Notes: generated by a model from the sequence alone, not told the origin. 64,000 nt of DNA from Poriferisodalis sp965231925 (GCA_965231925.1 OZ246894.1:1550001-1614000), one strand, 5' to 3'. Numbered from the stretch's first letter, positions 26,221-35,277 are shown. A program made the numbers and translations.

Positions 26221-27516
26221 GTGAAGTCCATCTTCTTCCACCTGATGCCGTACCCGGAGCTCCCGCCGGACTTTCCCGAACAGCACCGTTCGGTGTGGGT
26301 CGATATCGACCCCAAGCTCTACGACCCCGCTGTCGGCCACCGGACCTACAACGCGTATCTCGATCAGCTCGAATTTGCGGGCCAGTGCGGGTTCGACGCC
26401 GTGGGCATCAACGAGCACCACTCGAATGGCTACGGGCTGATGCCGAGCCCGAACATCATCGCTGCGGCGCTGTCTCGCAACTGCCCAGACACCAACATCG
26501 TCGTGCTGGGCGACTCGGTGGCCCTGTACAACCCGCCGCTGAGGGTGGCCGAGGAGATCGCCATGCTCGACGGCATCACCGGCGGGCGCATGATCGCGGG
26601 CTTCCCGGTGGGCTCACCGATGGACACCATCTACGCCTACGGCCAGAATCCCGCCACGCTGCGGGAGCGCTACCACGAAGGCGTCGATCTCATCAGGCAG
26701 GCATGGACGTCGGACGAGGTGTTCAGCTTCAACGGCAACTACAACAAGCTGCGCTACGTCAACGTGTGGCCCCGCCCCGTGCAGCAGCCCCACCCGCCGA
26801 TCTGGATTCCCGGCGGCGGCTCGGTCGACACTTGGGACTGGTGCGCCGCTGAGGATCTTGTGTACTGCTACCTGAGCTACTTCGGCTACAAGGCCGGGCT
26901 GCGCACCATGCAGGGGTTCTGGAAGAAGGTCCAGGACTTGGGCAAGGAAACCAACCCGTTCCAGGGCGGCTTCGCTCAGTTCATTGCCGTGGCCGACACT
27001 GAGGCCGAGGCGTGGGATCTGTACCGCGAGCCGGCCGAGTACTTCTTCAACACCTGCCTGCACGTGTACGCCGGCTACGCAGACCCGCCCGGCTACAAGA
27101 CGCCCAACACAGTGCGTGCCGGTGTGGAAGGCATGGTCGAGCGGGCCGCCCGGGAGGCCACCGCCCGCCGCGAGGCCAATGCAGCCGATGCTGCCAAGGC
27201 AGGCGCAGCGAAGGCGTCGTACGGCTCGAAGAAGCTGACCTTCGAGGCAATGGTCGAGAAGGGCTACATCATCTTGGGCAATCCCACCCAGGTCACCGAG
27301 CAGGTGCACGAGCTGGCCACCACCATGAACGTCGGTCATCTGATGGTCTTCAGCCACTTCGGCAACATGGATCCCGAGCTGGTGAAGATGAACACCGAGA
27401 TGTACGCGACCAAGGTGATGCCCGAGGTCGCCGGTCTGTTCGAGGACGAGTACGAGGATCACTGGTGGCCCAAGGCCGACCATCAGCTCGCACCGGTCGG
27501 AAGCCGCGCCCAGTGA
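26221..27516 (+). CDS. Luciferase-like flavin monooxygenase
   Basis: A 431-residue member of the bacterial-luciferase superfamily. It has the long-form N-terminus (DAVGINEHHSNGYGLMPSPN), the central GGRMIAGFPVGSPMDTIYAY and HPPIWIPGGGSVDTWDW. It exceeds the typical 340-370 residues, with an Ala-rich insertion (AARREANAADAAKAGAAKAS region) near residue 320. The GTG start has AAGGAG upstream. The stop overlaps the next gene's GTG, so it is coupled to the hydrolase. It probably oxidises a product of the HpaB-type step (inference). Confidence 0.85.
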   Translation: MKSIFFHLMPYPELPPDFPEQHRSVWVDIDPKLYDPAVGHRTYNAYLDQLEFAGQCGFDAVGINEHHSNGYGLMPSPNIIAAALSRNCPDTNIVVLGDSVALYNPPLRVAEEIAMLDGITGGRMIAGFPVGSPMDTIYAYGQNPATLRERYHEGVDLIRQAWTSDEVFSFNGNYNKLRYVNVWPRPVQQPHPPIWIPGGGSVDTWDWCAAEDLVYCYLSYFGYKAGLRTMQGFWKKVQDLGKETNPFQGGFAQFIAVADTEAEAWDLYREPAEYFFNTCLHVYAGYADPPGYKTPNTVRAGVEGMVERAAREATARREANAADAAKAGAAKASYGSKKLTFEAMVEKGYIILGNPTQVTEQVHELATTMNVGHLMVFSHFGNMDPELVKMNTEMYATKVMPEVAGLFEDEYEDHWWPKADHQLAPVGSRAQ

Positions 27517-28325
27517 GCGCAGCCACACCGCTGGCCGGTCACTTCGCGCCGAGCTCGCTGCCATATCGAGACGGGCACATCGGCCTCGTCGAGCTGGGCG
27601 AGGGCCCGACCGTGGGCTACCTCCACGGGATGCTCGGCAATCCGGGCCCCCACGCCGTGCTGGAGCAATTGGCCGCCGCGGGGCATCGCGTGGTGGCGCC
27701 GAGCCTGCCGGGATTCACCGGCTCGAGCGAGCCCGAGGGCCTGCGCAACCTGCATGACTGGGTGGTCGCCACCAGTGAGGTCATCGACGTGGCCGGGCTG
27801 ACCGGCGCCCCGCTGGTGGCCTCCAGCGTGGGCGCGATGATGGCGCTCGAACTCGCAGCGGTGCGACCCGAGGCGTTCGGGCCGATGGTGCTCGTGGCTC
27901 CGTTCGGTCTGTGGGACGACAGCGATCCAGTAGCCGACCCGTTCGGCACCACGCTGAGCGTCCAGCGAGCAATGCTGACCGAAGACGCCGCGGCATCAGC
28001 GGCGTTCTTCGACGACCCCGCGGATCTGCCCGCCGACATGGTGGTGGAGCACGGCGTGCACCGCTATCTCACACGCACCGCCGCGGCACAGTTGATCTGG
28101 CCACTGCCCGAGTGGGGACTGGCACAGCGGCTGCACCGGGTCACCAACCCCGTGACGCTCGTGCACGGCGCCAAGGACCGGATCATCCCAGCGTCATACC
28201 TCGCGCGCTGGGCCGCAACACTGCCGAACGTGGTGAGCACCCATCTGGTGGACGACGCCGGCCACCAAGCCGACTTCGACCAACCCGCCGAAGTAGCCCG
28301 GATCGCAGCCGCAGCCTTCGCCTGA
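27513..28325 (+). CDS. Alpha/beta hydrolase (meta-cleavage hydrolase-like)
   Basis: A 270-residue alpha/beta hydrolase: oxyanion region YLHGMLGNPG, nucleophile elbow VASSVGAMMALE (Ser in SSVGA), Asp in VHGAKDRIIP and His in DDAGHQADFDQP. The GTG start overlaps the preceding stop (GTGA). Such hydrolases cleave C-C or ester bonds in ring-cleavage products. It closes the catabolic operon; a foreign-looking pair follows 77 bp later. Confidence 0.85.
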   Translation: MSAATPLAGHFAPSSLPYRDGHIGLVELGEGPTVGYLHGMLGNPGPHAVLEQLAAAGHRVVAPSLPGFTGSSEPEGLRNLHDWVVATSEVIDVAGLTGAPLVASSVGAMMALELAAVRPEAFGPMVLVAPFGLWDDSDPVADPFGTTLSVQRAMLTEDAAASAAFFDDPADLPADMVVEHGVHRYLTRTAAAQLIWPLPEWGLAQRLHRVTNPVTLVHGAKDRIIPASYLARWAATLPNVVSTHLVDDAGHQADFDQPAEVARIAAAAFA

Positions 28326-28402
28326 TCCTCTGCCCCCCCAAGGCAGTCTCGCAAGAGTGCAGATTCCGGGGTTCGATTCACTTCATCGCTACCATCGCTC
28401 CC

Positions 28403-30106
28403 ATGAACGCGGGGCTGCGCAAGACGGAGGCACGCAGCTTCAAGGTCGCAGAGCTGCTCGATGCGGTGCAGACAGGGACTTTGCGCATTCCTCGCTTCCA
28501 ACGAGGCCTGAGATGGGGCCCGCTTGACGCGAGCCGGCTCTTCGACAGCATCTATCACGGATTCCCTATCGGAACCATCTTGCTCTGGAAGAGCGACGCG
28601 CCTGCGGGGCAAGTCGAGATCGGCCCAGTCACCGTCGATGCGCTCGATCGCAGCGATGCACTCTGGGTCGTCGACGGCCAGCAGCGCATTACTGCGCTAG
28701 CGGCGACGCTATTGAGCGTCGAACGAGGCACTCCGCTCTCATCGCCTCTTTATTTTGACTTGGCGAATGAACGTTTCGTGCGTACGCGCGGGCGCGTATT
28801 GGATGAACAATGCTTGCCGCTGCGGCACGCGCACGAGCTTCCTGTGGTGCTCGGCTGGCTTGCTTCCAGCTCCGCTGACGATGATCAGCGTCAAGCGGCG
28901 TTCAGGCTGGCCGACCGCCTCCGGAATTTCGAGGTGCCGGCGTACATCGTCGAGACCGCGGGAAATGACGTGAGACCCCTGCGGGAGATTTTCGACCGCA
29001 TCAATTCGTTCGGCAAGCGCATGCAGCGGGCCGAGGTTTTTCGCGCTCTGACGGCAGGGGCGGACGAAGGCGCCGATGATCTCATGTCGCTCGGCGATGC
29101 AATTGCCGCATTGGAATTCGGCGCAGTTGACGAAGGCGCTCTTATGAAGTGCGTTCTCGCCGTTCGGGGCAGCGACGTGTTGCGGGACTTCCGTGCAGAA
29201 ACGTCCGATCCCATCGCATTGGCGCACACCATGACGACCGCGCGTCGAGCATTGATCACAACGCTTGAGTTCCTGCGTTCGGTTGGAGTGCCGCACTACG
29301 ACATGCTTCCGTATCAGCACTTGCTGGTCACGCTCATGCGCTTCTTTGTTCTCCATCCGAATCCGCCGGAGTGGGACCGGGTCCAGTTACGTCGATGGTT
29401 CTGGCGCGCTGCTGTTTCAGGGCCGTTGCCGAAGATGGGCTCGACGGGCACGCTGAGACTTGCTCTCAATAGCATCGACGAGTCGAGCAGCACCGGCTCG
29501 ATCATGCGCCTGCTAGAAGCGTTTCCCCACGAGCGCAAGGAACCCGTTGCCGATACCTTGCACTGGGGTCGGGCAGATGTACGAACCACGCTGTGCGCGC
29601 TGGCCGACCTGAAGCCTCGGGGACCGGCCACTTCGGGGGCAGTAGTCGAGAACGAACTCGACATCGGAAGGCTGTTGCAAACTCAAGGTCGGGCTGGCAT
29701 CCGACCCGTATTCCGCGCGGATATCGACGGAGGTATAGCGTGTCTCGGCAATCAAGCATTTTGGCCACTATCCGACAACGAGGGGCACCTCGACGAATTA
29801 GGCGACGAGGCAGAGCCCCGTGGCCGATTCGCAGGGCCCGATACCTCGGTGAGCGACGATGATGATGCATCGTCAGGCGTGAATGGCGAACACACAGTTG
29901 AACTCGCCCTTTATTTTGCGAATGCGGATGAAGAATTCTTGGCTAGCCACTGTGTGGGCGCCGAGGCTGCTGCGGCATTGCGTCAGGGTGACGCGTCAGC
30001 CTTCGTTAGGGTGCGCTCGAATGACGTTCAGCAAGCGACGGCCGACTTTGTCGATGCGCGGGCCGAGTGGGATCGAGATCCGAGGCCAGCGATTACTGAT
30101 CTCTAG
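28403..30106 (+). CDS. DUF262-domain (GmrS-like) protein
   Basis: A 567-residue DUF262 protein. The N-terminal third carries the family motifs IPRFQRGLRWG, IYHGFPIGTILLW and VDGQQRITAL (the DGQQR motif of the ParB/sulfiredoxin-like nucleotide-binding fold), followed by IFDRINSFGKRMQ. The C-terminal part has no obvious HNH (DUF1524) nuclease, unlike full GmrSD or BrxU proteins; its last 130 residues are acidic. DUF262 proteins are NTP-dependent defence factors in several phage-restriction systems. A HipA-like kinase follows after 13 bp. Together they form a 3-kb insert between catabolic genes and smpB, with more AT-rich codons than neighbours (visual impression). Confidence 0.8.
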   Translation: MNAGLRKTEARSFKVAELLDAVQTGTLRIPRFQRGLRWGPLDASRLFDSIYHGFPIGTILLWKSDAPAGQVEIGPVTVDALDRSDALWVVDGQQRITALAATLLSVERGTPLSSPLYFDLANERFVRTRGRVLDEQCLPLRHAHELPVVLGWLASSSADDDQRQAAFRLADRLRNFEVPAYIVETAGNDVRPLREIFDRINSFGKRMQRAEVFRALTAGADEGADDLMSLGDAIAALEFGAVDEGALMKCVLAVRGSDVLRDFRAETSDPIALAHTMTTARRALITTLEFLRSVGVPHYDMLPYQHLLVTLMRFFVLHPNPPEWDRVQLRRWFWRAAVSGPLPKMGSTGTLRLALNSIDESSSTGSIMRLLEAFPHERKEPVADTLHWGRADVRTTLCALADLKPRGPATSGAVVENELDIGRLLQTQGRAGIRPVFRADIDGGIACLGNQAFWPLSDNEGHLDELGDEAEPRGRFAGPDTSVSDDDDASSGVNGEHTVELALYFANADEEFLASHCVGAEAAAALRQGDASAFVRVRSNDVQQATADFVDARAEWDRDPRPAITDL

Positions 30107-30119
30107 GGGCTAGAGCAAA

Positions 30120-31418
30120 ATGCCGAGTGCCCAATCCGAGGCAGCAACAGTCAAGCTGCACGGAAAACCGATCGGCTTCATGCGCTACTCGCGCGGGACG
30201 ACATCGTTTCGGCTAGCCGATGAGTACTTCTCCGAGCCTCAACGGCCGACCCTGGGCCAAGTCTTCGAGGAACAACCTTCGCGGCTGTGGCGCCAAGCCC
30301 AGCGAGTGCCCGCTTGGTTCTCGAACTTGCTACCCGAGGGCCGCCTGCGGGAGCGGCTTGCTCAGATGTACGGGGTCTCGCCTCGCAACGAATTCCGCAT
30401 GCTGCTGGTCGTTGGCGCCGATCTGCCCGGTGCGATCAGTATTGAAGCCCATGACGAAGACGACGCTGGCAATATCGAAGTCCCCGACGGGGAGCCGACG
30501 GGTACTGACGATTCATCCGTAGTGCTGAGCGACGATGCTGATCTGTCGGACTTGATCAGGTTTTCGGTGGCGGGTGTGCAATTGAAGCTGTCGATGCTGA
30601 TGTCCGCCGGAGGTATGAGCATCGCCGGGCCCGGGATCCTCGGCAATCGTCTCGTGAAGTTTCCGTCACGCCACTACGCAGACATCCCGGAAAATGAATT
30701 CGCCATGATGACGTGGGCTCGCAAGTCAGGCATCGATACGCCTCCATGCGAACTAGTGCCGGGATCGTCACTGGGAACGCTGCCTCACGGGTTTGAAGTT
30801 CTTGATGACTCTCATCTGTTCGTCGTCGAGCGATTTGATAGAGCCGGATACCGACATCCGATGTTTGAGCCAGATGGCAAAGTTGCGGATCGCGCAGTCC
30901 ACATCGAAGACTTCAACCAAATACTTGATCGATGGCCCGATTCTGAGGCCAAATATCAATTAAGTTTTGAGCAGCTCGGTCGCATCATCGCAGGAGTCTG
31001 CGGCCAAGAGGACTTTCTAGAATTCGTGCGTCGGCTGACGTTTTGCATCTCCATCGGGAACGAGGACGCTCACCTTAAGAACTGGTCTGTGTGGTACCCG
31101 GATCGGATTACTCCGAAGCTGGCACCTGCCTATGACTTGGTTTCCACGATCCAGTATGAAGATCTGTCGCGAGACACAGGTCTCCTTATCGGCAGAGATC
31201 GCCGCGCATCGGCGATTGACATGAGGGTCATGGAAGGACTTGCAGCTGGTACATCTGTGAGCACGACAGATGTGCGCCGCACCGTTAGCGACACGTTGGA
31301 GCGAATCCGTGCGGCGTGGTTCGAAATAGGAGGCGACCTGCCGATCAGCCCGTCGTTTCGTGAGGTCTTGCTCGACTACCAGCAATCGGTACCCCTCCTG
31401 AGGCCACTCTGGGCATGA
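30120..31418 (+). CDS. HipA-like kinase paired with a DUF262 protein
   Basis: A 432-residue HipA-family kinase unlike the one at 13149-14399. It keeps an N-terminal HipA domain (FSEPQRPTLGQVFEE, then WFSNLLPEGRLRERLA), the loop FSVAGVQLKLSM, the catalytic stretch GNEDAHLKNWS and the metal-site stretch LAPAYDLVST. An acidic insert (DEDDAGNIEVPDGEP) lies near residue 118. No HipB-type repressor gene is beside it; the partner is the DUF262 gene 13 bp upstream. It may be a kinase effector whose activity is checked by the DUF262 protein (inference). Confidence 0.85.
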   Translation: MPSAQSEAATVKLHGKPIGFMRYSRGTTSFRLADEYFSEPQRPTLGQVFEEQPSRLWRQAQRVPAWFSNLLPEGRLRERLAQMYGVSPRNEFRMLLVVGADLPGAISIEAHDEDDAGNIEVPDGEPTGTDDSSVVLSDDADLSDLIRFSVAGVQLKLSMLMSAGGMSIAGPGILGNRLVKFPSRHYADIPENEFAMMTWARKSGIDTPPCELVPGSSLGTLPHGFEVLDDSHLFVVERFDRAGYRHPMFEPDGKVADRAVHIEDFNQILDRWPDSEAKYQLSFEQLGRIIAGVCGQEDFLEFVRRLTFCISIGNEDAHLKNWSVWYPDRITPKLAPAYDLVSTIQYEDLSRDTGLLIGRDRRASAIDMRVMEGLAAGTSVSTTDVRRTVSDTLERIRAAWFEIGGDLPISPSFREVLLDYQQSVPLLRPLWA

Positions 31419-31433
31419 ATTGTCTTGTCGCCG

Positions 31434-31964
31434 TCAAGCGGAGCGGTCTCTGAGCGCTCGGCGGGCCTCGCGGTCGGTTTCTCGCTTGCGGATGGCTTGG
31501 CGCTTGTCGTACAGGCGGCGGCCCCGGGCGAGGGCGAGCTCCAGCTTGGCCCGCCCGTCGCGGAAGTAGATCTCGAGTGGGATGAGCTGCAAGCGGTCCT
31601 GTTCGGTGCGTGCCCGCAGCCGGTTGATCTCGGCGCGGTGCATGAGCAGCTTGCGGGGACGCTCAACGTCGTGGCCCAAGGTGGCCGAGGCGTGAATCCA
31701 CGGGGCGATATGCAGACCCATCAGCCACATCTCGTTGTCGCGTACCCGGGCGTAGGCATCGCTCATCTGCGCACCCCCGCTGCGCAGCGACTTCACTTCG
31801 GAGCCGCGCAAGACCATGCCGCACTCGAAGGTGTCGAGCACCTCGTAGTTGCGGCGCGCACGGCGGTTAGACGCCACGACAGCCCGTTCTGTCGAGGACG
31901 CGCCGATAGGTGAGGCGTCTCGTTGCGTCACCTGTTTCCTCCCGCTCTTGTTCCCTATTCTCAT
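31434..31964 (-). CDS. smpB: SsrA-binding protein SmpB
   Basis: SmpB delivers tmRNA to stalled ribosomes. The conserved body begins VVASNRRARRNYEVLDTFEC and continues GSEVKSLRSGGAQMSDAYAR, HIAPW and the basic tail KRQAIRKRETDREARRALRD. The first ATG giving the full domain is at 31964, but the first 35-40 residues (MRIGNKSGRKQVTQRDASP...) are encoded by a copy of the dispersed repeat, so the native start may be a GTG nearer the conserved domain or the repeat may have supplied a new start. Length from 31964 is 176, against about 155-160 usually. The tmRNA gene was not found nearby. Confidence 0.9.
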   Translation of the reverse strand: MRIGNKSGRKQVTQRDASPIGASSTERAVVASNRRARRNYEVLDTFECGMVLRGSEVKSLRSGGAQMSDAYARVRDNEMWLMGLHIAPWIHASATLGHDVERPRKLLMHRAEINRLRARTEQDRLQLIPLEIYFRDGRAKLELALARGRRLYDKRQAIRKRETDREARRALRDRSA

Positions 31965-32018
31965 GCGATTGGGCTCACGGGCCGCTCGGGCCACGGCTTC
32001 GCCTATCGGCTCAGCCTC
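31901..32018 (-). repeat. Dispersed intergenic repeat, copy 2 (overlaps smpB start)
   Basis: On the minus strand it starts GAGGCTGAGCCG (at 32018) and ends CCTATCGGCG (31901). It differs from copy 3 by a short insertion (around 31951-31972) that includes the ATG used as the smpB start. Same core words as the other copies. Confidence 0.85.
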
Positions 32019-32202
32019 GCGGTCACGAAGTCGAGGGTACGGCTGACGGCGGTCGCGCCTGCGCAGCGGTTGCGGCGCGGCAGTAGGCGGCAGGCACTGC
32101 GACCCATAGAATCCTGAGTGATTCGGTCGGGAATTGTGCTGGCGCGGTTGCCTTGCCCCGACCAGGAACCGCCTACCTTGCGCCGCCCAACCGGGAGTTC
32201 CG

Positions 32203-32478
32203 ATGGCTGTCACCGTCCGCTTGCCCACCGTCCTGCGTCCGCACGCCAACGGGCAGTCGCAGATCGCTGCCGAGGGCAGCACCGTGGCCGAAGCGGTGTC
32301 GTGGCTGGTCGGCGAATTTCCCGGCATCGCCCCCAACTTGCTGGCCGAAGACGGCAGCCTGCACCGATTCGTGAACGTCTATGTCAACGACGAGGACGTT
32401 CGGTACCTCTCCCAGATGGACACGACGCTGTCTGACGGTGACGAGCTGTCGATCCTGCCGGCCGTCGCCGGCGGCTGA
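32203..32478 (+). CDS. cysO: CysO-like sulfur-carrier protein
   Basis: A 91-residue ubiquitin-fold protein ending in Gly-Gly. The region FVNVYVNDEDVRYLSQM and the tail ILPAVAGG match mycobacterial CysO closely. In that pathway CysO carries a C-terminal thiocarboxylate that CysM uses to make CysO-cysteine, which the Mec protease releases. The ATG follows GGGAG, and cysM starts 43 bp after the stop. The mec protease gene expected immediately upstream is absent here; smpB and a repeat lie there instead. Confidence 0.9.
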   Translation: MAVTVRLPTVLRPHANGQSQIAAEGSTVAEAVSWLVGEFPGIAPNLLAEDGSLHRFVNVYVNDEDVRYLSQMDTTLSDGDELSILPAVAGG

Positions 32479-32521
32479 GCCGGTCCGGCCCAGCACCGGC
32501 TCCCAGCGGCAGAACCGCCAC

Positions 32522-33469
32522 GTGGCCGTTTATCGCTCCATCGACGAGCTGATCGGCGGCACTCCCACCCTCGACGTCAGCCGGCTCAGCCCCAATCCCT
32601 CGGTCGCGCTCTACGCCAAGCTGGAAGGGCAGAACCCGACCGGCTCGGTGAAGGACCGGGTGGCGCTCGCCATGTTGGACCGTGCCGAGGCCGAAGGCCG
32701 TCTGGCGCCGGGATCGGTGATCATCGAACCCTCATCGGGAAATACCGGCATCGCGCTGGCCATGCTCGGGCAGCGCCGCGGCTACCGGGTGAAGATCGTG
32801 CTGCCCGGCAACGTCACCGCCGAGCGACGCCAGATGCTCGAAATCTTCGGCGCCGAGATCATCGCCACCCCGGCCGAGCAGGGCTCCAATGGCGCGGTGC
32901 GGCTCGCATTGGAACTGGCCGAGGCGAACCCCGACTGGACGATGCTCTACCAGTACGGGAACGAGGCCAATCCCGAGGTGCACTACCGCACCACCGGCCC
33001 CGAGATCGTGGCCGATGTCCCATCCATCACCCACTTCGTGGCCGGGCTCGGCACGAGCGGCACGCTGCTGGGTGTCGGTCGGTACCTCAAGGAACACGCG
33101 CCCGCGGTGCAGGTGTGGGCCGTCGAGCCGCCGGCGGGTGAACAGGTCGAGGGATTGCGCAGCCTCGACGACGGTTACGTGCCGCCCATCTTTGAGCGTT
33201 GGGGAGGCGTCGACCTGCTCGACCGCAAGATGATCGTGCGTCCACGCGAGTCGATCGAGGCGACGCGGATGCTGGCGACTGAAGGCGTGTTCTCGGGCAT
33301 CTCGGGGGGTGCCGCGCTGGCCGGGGCCCGCAAGGCCGCCGACCGCATCGACGAAGGCGTCATCGTGTTCGTCGTCAGCGACCACGGCTGGAAATATCTT
33401 TCTGTCGGCGCGTGGACTGACGACCTCGACGCTGCGGCGGACCACGCCGCCAACGTCATCTACTTCTGA
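32522..33469 (+). CDS. cysM: Cysteine synthase CysM (CysO-dependent type)
   Basis: A 315-residue fold-type II PLP enzyme. The PLP lysine lies in NPTGSVKDR, the substrate loop in SSGNTGIALA, and the phosphate-binding loop in GLGTSGTLLGV. Linkage to cysO indicates the O-phosphoserine/thiocarboxylate route known from Mycobacterium, in which CysM accepts sulfur from CysO-COSH rather than sulfide. The GTG start at 32522 is chosen because it begins directly at the conserved VAVYRSIDELIGGTP. Confidence 0.92.
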   Translation: MAVYRSIDELIGGTPTLDVSRLSPNPSVALYAKLEGQNPTGSVKDRVALAMLDRAEAEGRLAPGSVIIEPSSGNTGIALAMLGQRRGYRVKIVLPGNVTAERRQMLEIFGAEIIATPAEQGSNGAVRLALELAEANPDWTMLYQYGNEANPEVHYRTTGPEIVADVPSITHFVAGLGTSGTLLGVGRYLKEHAPAVQVWAVEPPAGEQVEGLRSLDDGYVPPIFERWGGVDLLDRKMIVRPRESIEATRMLATEGVFSGISGGAALAGARKAADRIDEGVIVFVVSDHGWKYLSVGAWTDDLDAAADHAANVIYF

Positions 33470-33529
33470 TTGCCTGCTCTGACGAGTCCCGCTGTTGATC
33501 TGTTGCCGAGCCGTCATACCGTTGCCGAG

Positions 33530-34321
33530 ATGGCGAAGCCGGGATCCCGTCGCCGAGTTGCAGCGCTCACCGCGGTCGTGGCGGCGCTGGCGGTGTCAGC
33601 AGCAGCGTGTACGGGTCCGCCCCTCGAGGTAGCTCCCGCGCCAACGTCCACCATTGCACTGTCGCGCGACGTCACCGCGACGACGCTGCTGCCCGCCCAG
33701 CAGTCAGCCGAGCGTCCGGCGGCAGTCCTGGTGACCGTCCCCGTCGATGGCGCCGAGCCACGCGGCGAAGCCCCAACCGCTACGACAGCATCCGCGCGAT
33801 TGGGGGCTGCCGCCGTTCCCCATCCCGAAGGCGTGGTGTTGGCAGGCGACGGTCTGGGCCTCGTGAGCTTCGGTGCTGGGGTGTCGGCGGCTCTGGATGT
33901 GCTGACCGACGCGCTCGGACAGCCGGTGGCCGACAGCGGCTGGATCGACACATTCTCGATCTACGGCGACTGTCCCGGCAGCCGCCTTCGGGTCGTGGAA
34001 TGGCCCGGTGTGCTGGCCATGTTCGGCGATCCCGAAGACGGATACCAGCATCGCGACGCCGACGACGAGCACTTCATGACATGGCGGCTCGGCACATTCG
34101 GGCCCGACCCCTACATGCTGCGGACCGCCGAAGGTATTGGTGTCGGCGCGACGCGCGCCGAGGTTGCCGAGGCCTACGCGGCCGCCACCTTCCGCCCGGC
34201 AACGGCTACCGAGGCGCTCTCGGTGTTGCTTGCCACGAGAGGCGGCCGGCTCGTCGGCATTTTCGATCAGTCGGAGGTCCTGCGATCGCTCGAAGCGGGG
34301 ACGGCCTGCGCGACACGCTGA
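33530..34321 (+). CDS. Predicted lipoprotein of unknown function
   Basis: A 263-residue exported protein. Its signal peptide runs MAKPGSRRRVAALTAVVAAL to a lipobox SAAAC, with anchoring at Cys27. A Pro/Thr/Ala-rich linker (about residues 30-95) precedes a compact domain with LGLVSFGAGVSAALDVLTDA, a Cys pair (YGDCPGS and GTACATR) and GIGVGATRAEVAEAYAAATF, a pattern seen in small surface domains of actinobacteria. Function unknown. It occupies the place where mycobacteria carry a rhomboid protease and murI, between cysM and the MBL hydrolase. Confidence 0.7.
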   Translation: MAKPGSRRRVAALTAVVAALAVSAAACTGPPLEVAPAPTSTIALSRDVTATTLLPAQQSAERPAAVLVTVPVDGAEPRGEAPTATTASARLGAAAVPHPEGVVLAGDGLGLVSFGAGVSAALDVLTDALGQPVADSGWIDTFSIYGDCPGSRLRVVEWPGVLAMFGDPEDGYQHRDADDEHFMTWRLGTFGPDPYMLRTAEGIGVGATRAEVAEAYAAATFRPATATEALSVLLATRGGRLVGIFDQSEVLRSLEAGTACATR

Positions 34322-34336
34322 CGCTTTGAGAGGTTG

Positions 34337-34440
34337 CGCCGATAGGCGAGAGTCCGGATTGTCGCACCAGTTGCTTCCCGCTCTTGTTCGCTGCGCTCAC
34401 GGGCCGCTCGGGCCACGGCTTCGCCTGTCGGCTCAGCCTC
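34337..34440 (-). repeat. Dispersed intergenic repeat, copy 3
   Basis: Fills most of the gap between the lipoprotein and the MBL hydrolase. On the minus strand it begins GAGGCTGAGCCG and ends CGCCTATCGGCGC. It has the cleanest version of the core, with GTGAGCGCAGCGAACAAGAG. Confidence 0.85.
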
Positions 34441-34493
34441 TTGTCCGCGTCGCGATGTGAGCCGAGCGCTTCGCTTGCGTAGTATCGGCCTCC

Positions 34494-35243
34494 GTGAGCA
34501 AGCTCTCGGTGACGGTCTTGGGTTGTTCGGGCAGCTACGCCGCGGTAGGCGAGTCCTGCAGCGGGTACCTGGTGCGCAGCGAGACGACGTCGTTGTGGGT
34601 CGACTGCGGCCCTGGCACCTTCGCCAACTTGCAATCCCACGTGCCGCTCGAGTCGGTCGACGCGATGCTCGTCAGCCATCACCACCCCGATCACTGTGCC
34701 GAGCTGCCGGTGGTTTACAACGCTGCGAAGTACTACATGGGCATGTCCCACATCCGGGTTCTCGCAACCGAGGGCGTGCGGGAGGTCACCGAGGCCTACG
34801 GAGACAGCTCTGATCTGTTCGGCTGGGAGATGGTGAAGGATTCGTCGGAGGCACGCGTCGGCGACATCGACGTGCTGTTCTCACGCACCGATCATCCGGT
34901 CGAGACACTGGCGATGCGCTTTGAGAGCAACGGCAAGTCCATCGTCTACACCTCCGACACCGGCCGGGGCTGGGCGCTGTCTGCCTTGAGTCGTGACGCA
35001 GGGCGGCCCTCCCCAGACCTCGTGGTGGGCGAGGGAACGCTGCTGCACGCAACCGACAATCCCGAGATTCCCCATGTCAGTGCCGCATGGCTAGCGGCGG
35101 ATGCCAACGACGTAGGGGCACGGCAACTCGTCGTGACCCATGTACCGCCGGGATCGGACCCCCAGGATCACCTCACCGAGGCGGGCGAGGTGTTCGGCGG
35201 CGATGTGGCGGTCGCGAGCACCGGCGCAACCTTCTGGGCGTGA
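34494..35243 (+). CDS. MBL-fold metallohydrolase (Rv1339-like)
   Basis: A 249-residue metallo-beta-lactamase-fold protein with the metal motif SHHHPDHCAE near residue 61, a further site DHPVET, and YTSDTGRG. It starts VLGCSGSYAAVGESCSGYLV and lies directly before rph and rdgB, the order seen for Rv1339 in mycobacteria. The Rv1339 family has been reported to hydrolyse cyclic nucleotides; this specificity is inference here. GTG start at 34494. Confidence 0.85.
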   Translation: MSKLSVTVLGCSGSYAAVGESCSGYLVRSETTSLWVDCGPGTFANLQSHVPLESVDAMLVSHHHPDHCAELPVVYNAAKYYMGMSHIRVLATEGVREVTEAYGDSSDLFGWEMVKDSSEARVGDIDVLFSRTDHPVETLAMRFESNGKSIVYTSDTGRGWALSALSRDAGRPSPDLVVGEGTLLHATDNPEIPHVSAAWLAADANDVGARQLVVTHVPPGSDPQDHLTEAGEVFGGDVAVASTGATFWA

Positions 35244-35277
35244 ACGCCGAGCGTGTCGTGAGAACTGAGCCTGAGTC

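Noticed and set aside
32019..32202. tmRNA or other structured RNA near smpB
   Set aside because: I could not find a tRNA-like acceptor end or a plausible tag reading frame in this interval.
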